Assembly (NCBI GenBank): GCA_030627065.1 | Contig: DAOUSV010000107.1 | Location: forward strand, 1-5,753 | Direction: 5' to 3' | DNA from: Piscirickettsiaceae bacterium | GTDB lineage: Bacteria; Pseudomonadota; Gammaproteobacteria; Nitrosococcales; Methylophagaceae | DNA length: 5,753 nt | Part shown: piece by piece, positions 5,630 through 5,753 of the stretch | Position numbering within the stretch: the stretch's first letter is position 1 | How the letters are laid out: each line of letters starts with the position of its first letter | Program-made: the position numbers and the translations under genes | The notes under the pieces: generated by a model | The model's input: the letters and a program-made list of their open reading frames with translations, nothing else | The model's database searches: none | What the model was told of the DNA's origin: nothing

Positions 5630-5753
5630 ACCGACTTAATCTTAAAGCTCCCTCACCAATTACAACCGAGCATGCCCTCAGTCACTTTGACAGTGGTGAA
5701 CCCTCCTTAGATCATTGGTTAAAAAAGCGGGCGTTAAAAAATCATATCAAAGG
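5626..5753 (+). CDS. tacT-like: TacT-like GNAT acetyltransferase toxin, 5' part (continues beyond window)
   Basis: Forty-two residues are visible before the right edge. The N-terminus contains HFDSGEPSLDHWLKKRALKN (residues 21-40), the diagnostic start of TacT/AtaT-type toxins (usually FDCGxxxLDxWL..rAlkn). Members of this family are about 160-175 residues and acetylate the amino group of aminoacyl-tRNA with acetyl-CoA, stopping translation. The acetyl-CoA-binding loop and catalytic Tyr lie beyond the window, so activity cannot be judged. The start ATG (5626-5628) overlaps the antitoxin stop by 4 bases, implying translational coupling and antitoxin excess. Ser replaces the frequent Cys in the FDxGE motif, a common variation. 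Confidence 0.9.
   Translation, partial: MNRLNLKAPSPITTEHALSHFDSGEPSLDHWLKKRALKNHIK

Overview
The window looks like accessory (genomic-island or conjugative-element type) DNA from a moderately AT-rich gammaproteobacterium. The clues are a DUF2787-like protein, a short RadC-like JAMM protein, a tyrosine recombinase and a DUF1778/GNAT toxin-antitoxin pair, all common in mobile regions of Vibrio, Shewanella and related marine genera. The genus is inferred from gene content only. No rRNA, tRNA, insertion sequence or CRISPR array is visible. All genes lie on the + strand.

Region 1 (1-1440) is a tight gene series: the 3' end of a DUF2787-like gene, a 173-residue protein with a papain-like Gln/Cys/His/Asp arrangement, and a 166-residue RadC-family protein with a complete JAMM motif. 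The gaps are 50 and 9 bases, so they are probably co-transcribed. Bases 1441-1670 are non-coding and carry a widely spaced perfect 9-bp inverted repeat (ACACGCGAA/TTCGCGTGT).

Region 2 (1671-5167) is the most unusual part. Two full-length homologous proteins of the PcfJ-like type (435 and 381 residues) flank a tyrosine recombinase (319 residues) with all its catalytic residues. The order is PcfJ-like A, recombinase, PcfJ-like B, with gaps of 21 and 62 bases. The two PcfJ-like proteins align over nearly their whole length and share a strongly conserved C-terminal core (HHCV..Y, YYVY, PERATLG, IDQL). The layout suggests a three-gene functional unit rather than an integrase merely marking an island end. 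What it does is not known to me.

Region 3 (5168-5753) begins with a G-rich non-coding stretch. It is followed by an operator/promoter region with a perfect 11-bp inverted repeat, then a TacA-like (DUF1778) ribbon-helix-helix antitoxin. The start of a TacT-like GNAT toxin overlaps the antitoxin stop by 4 bases and runs off the window. This is a type II toxin-antitoxin operon and would tend to stabilise the surrounding accessory DNA.
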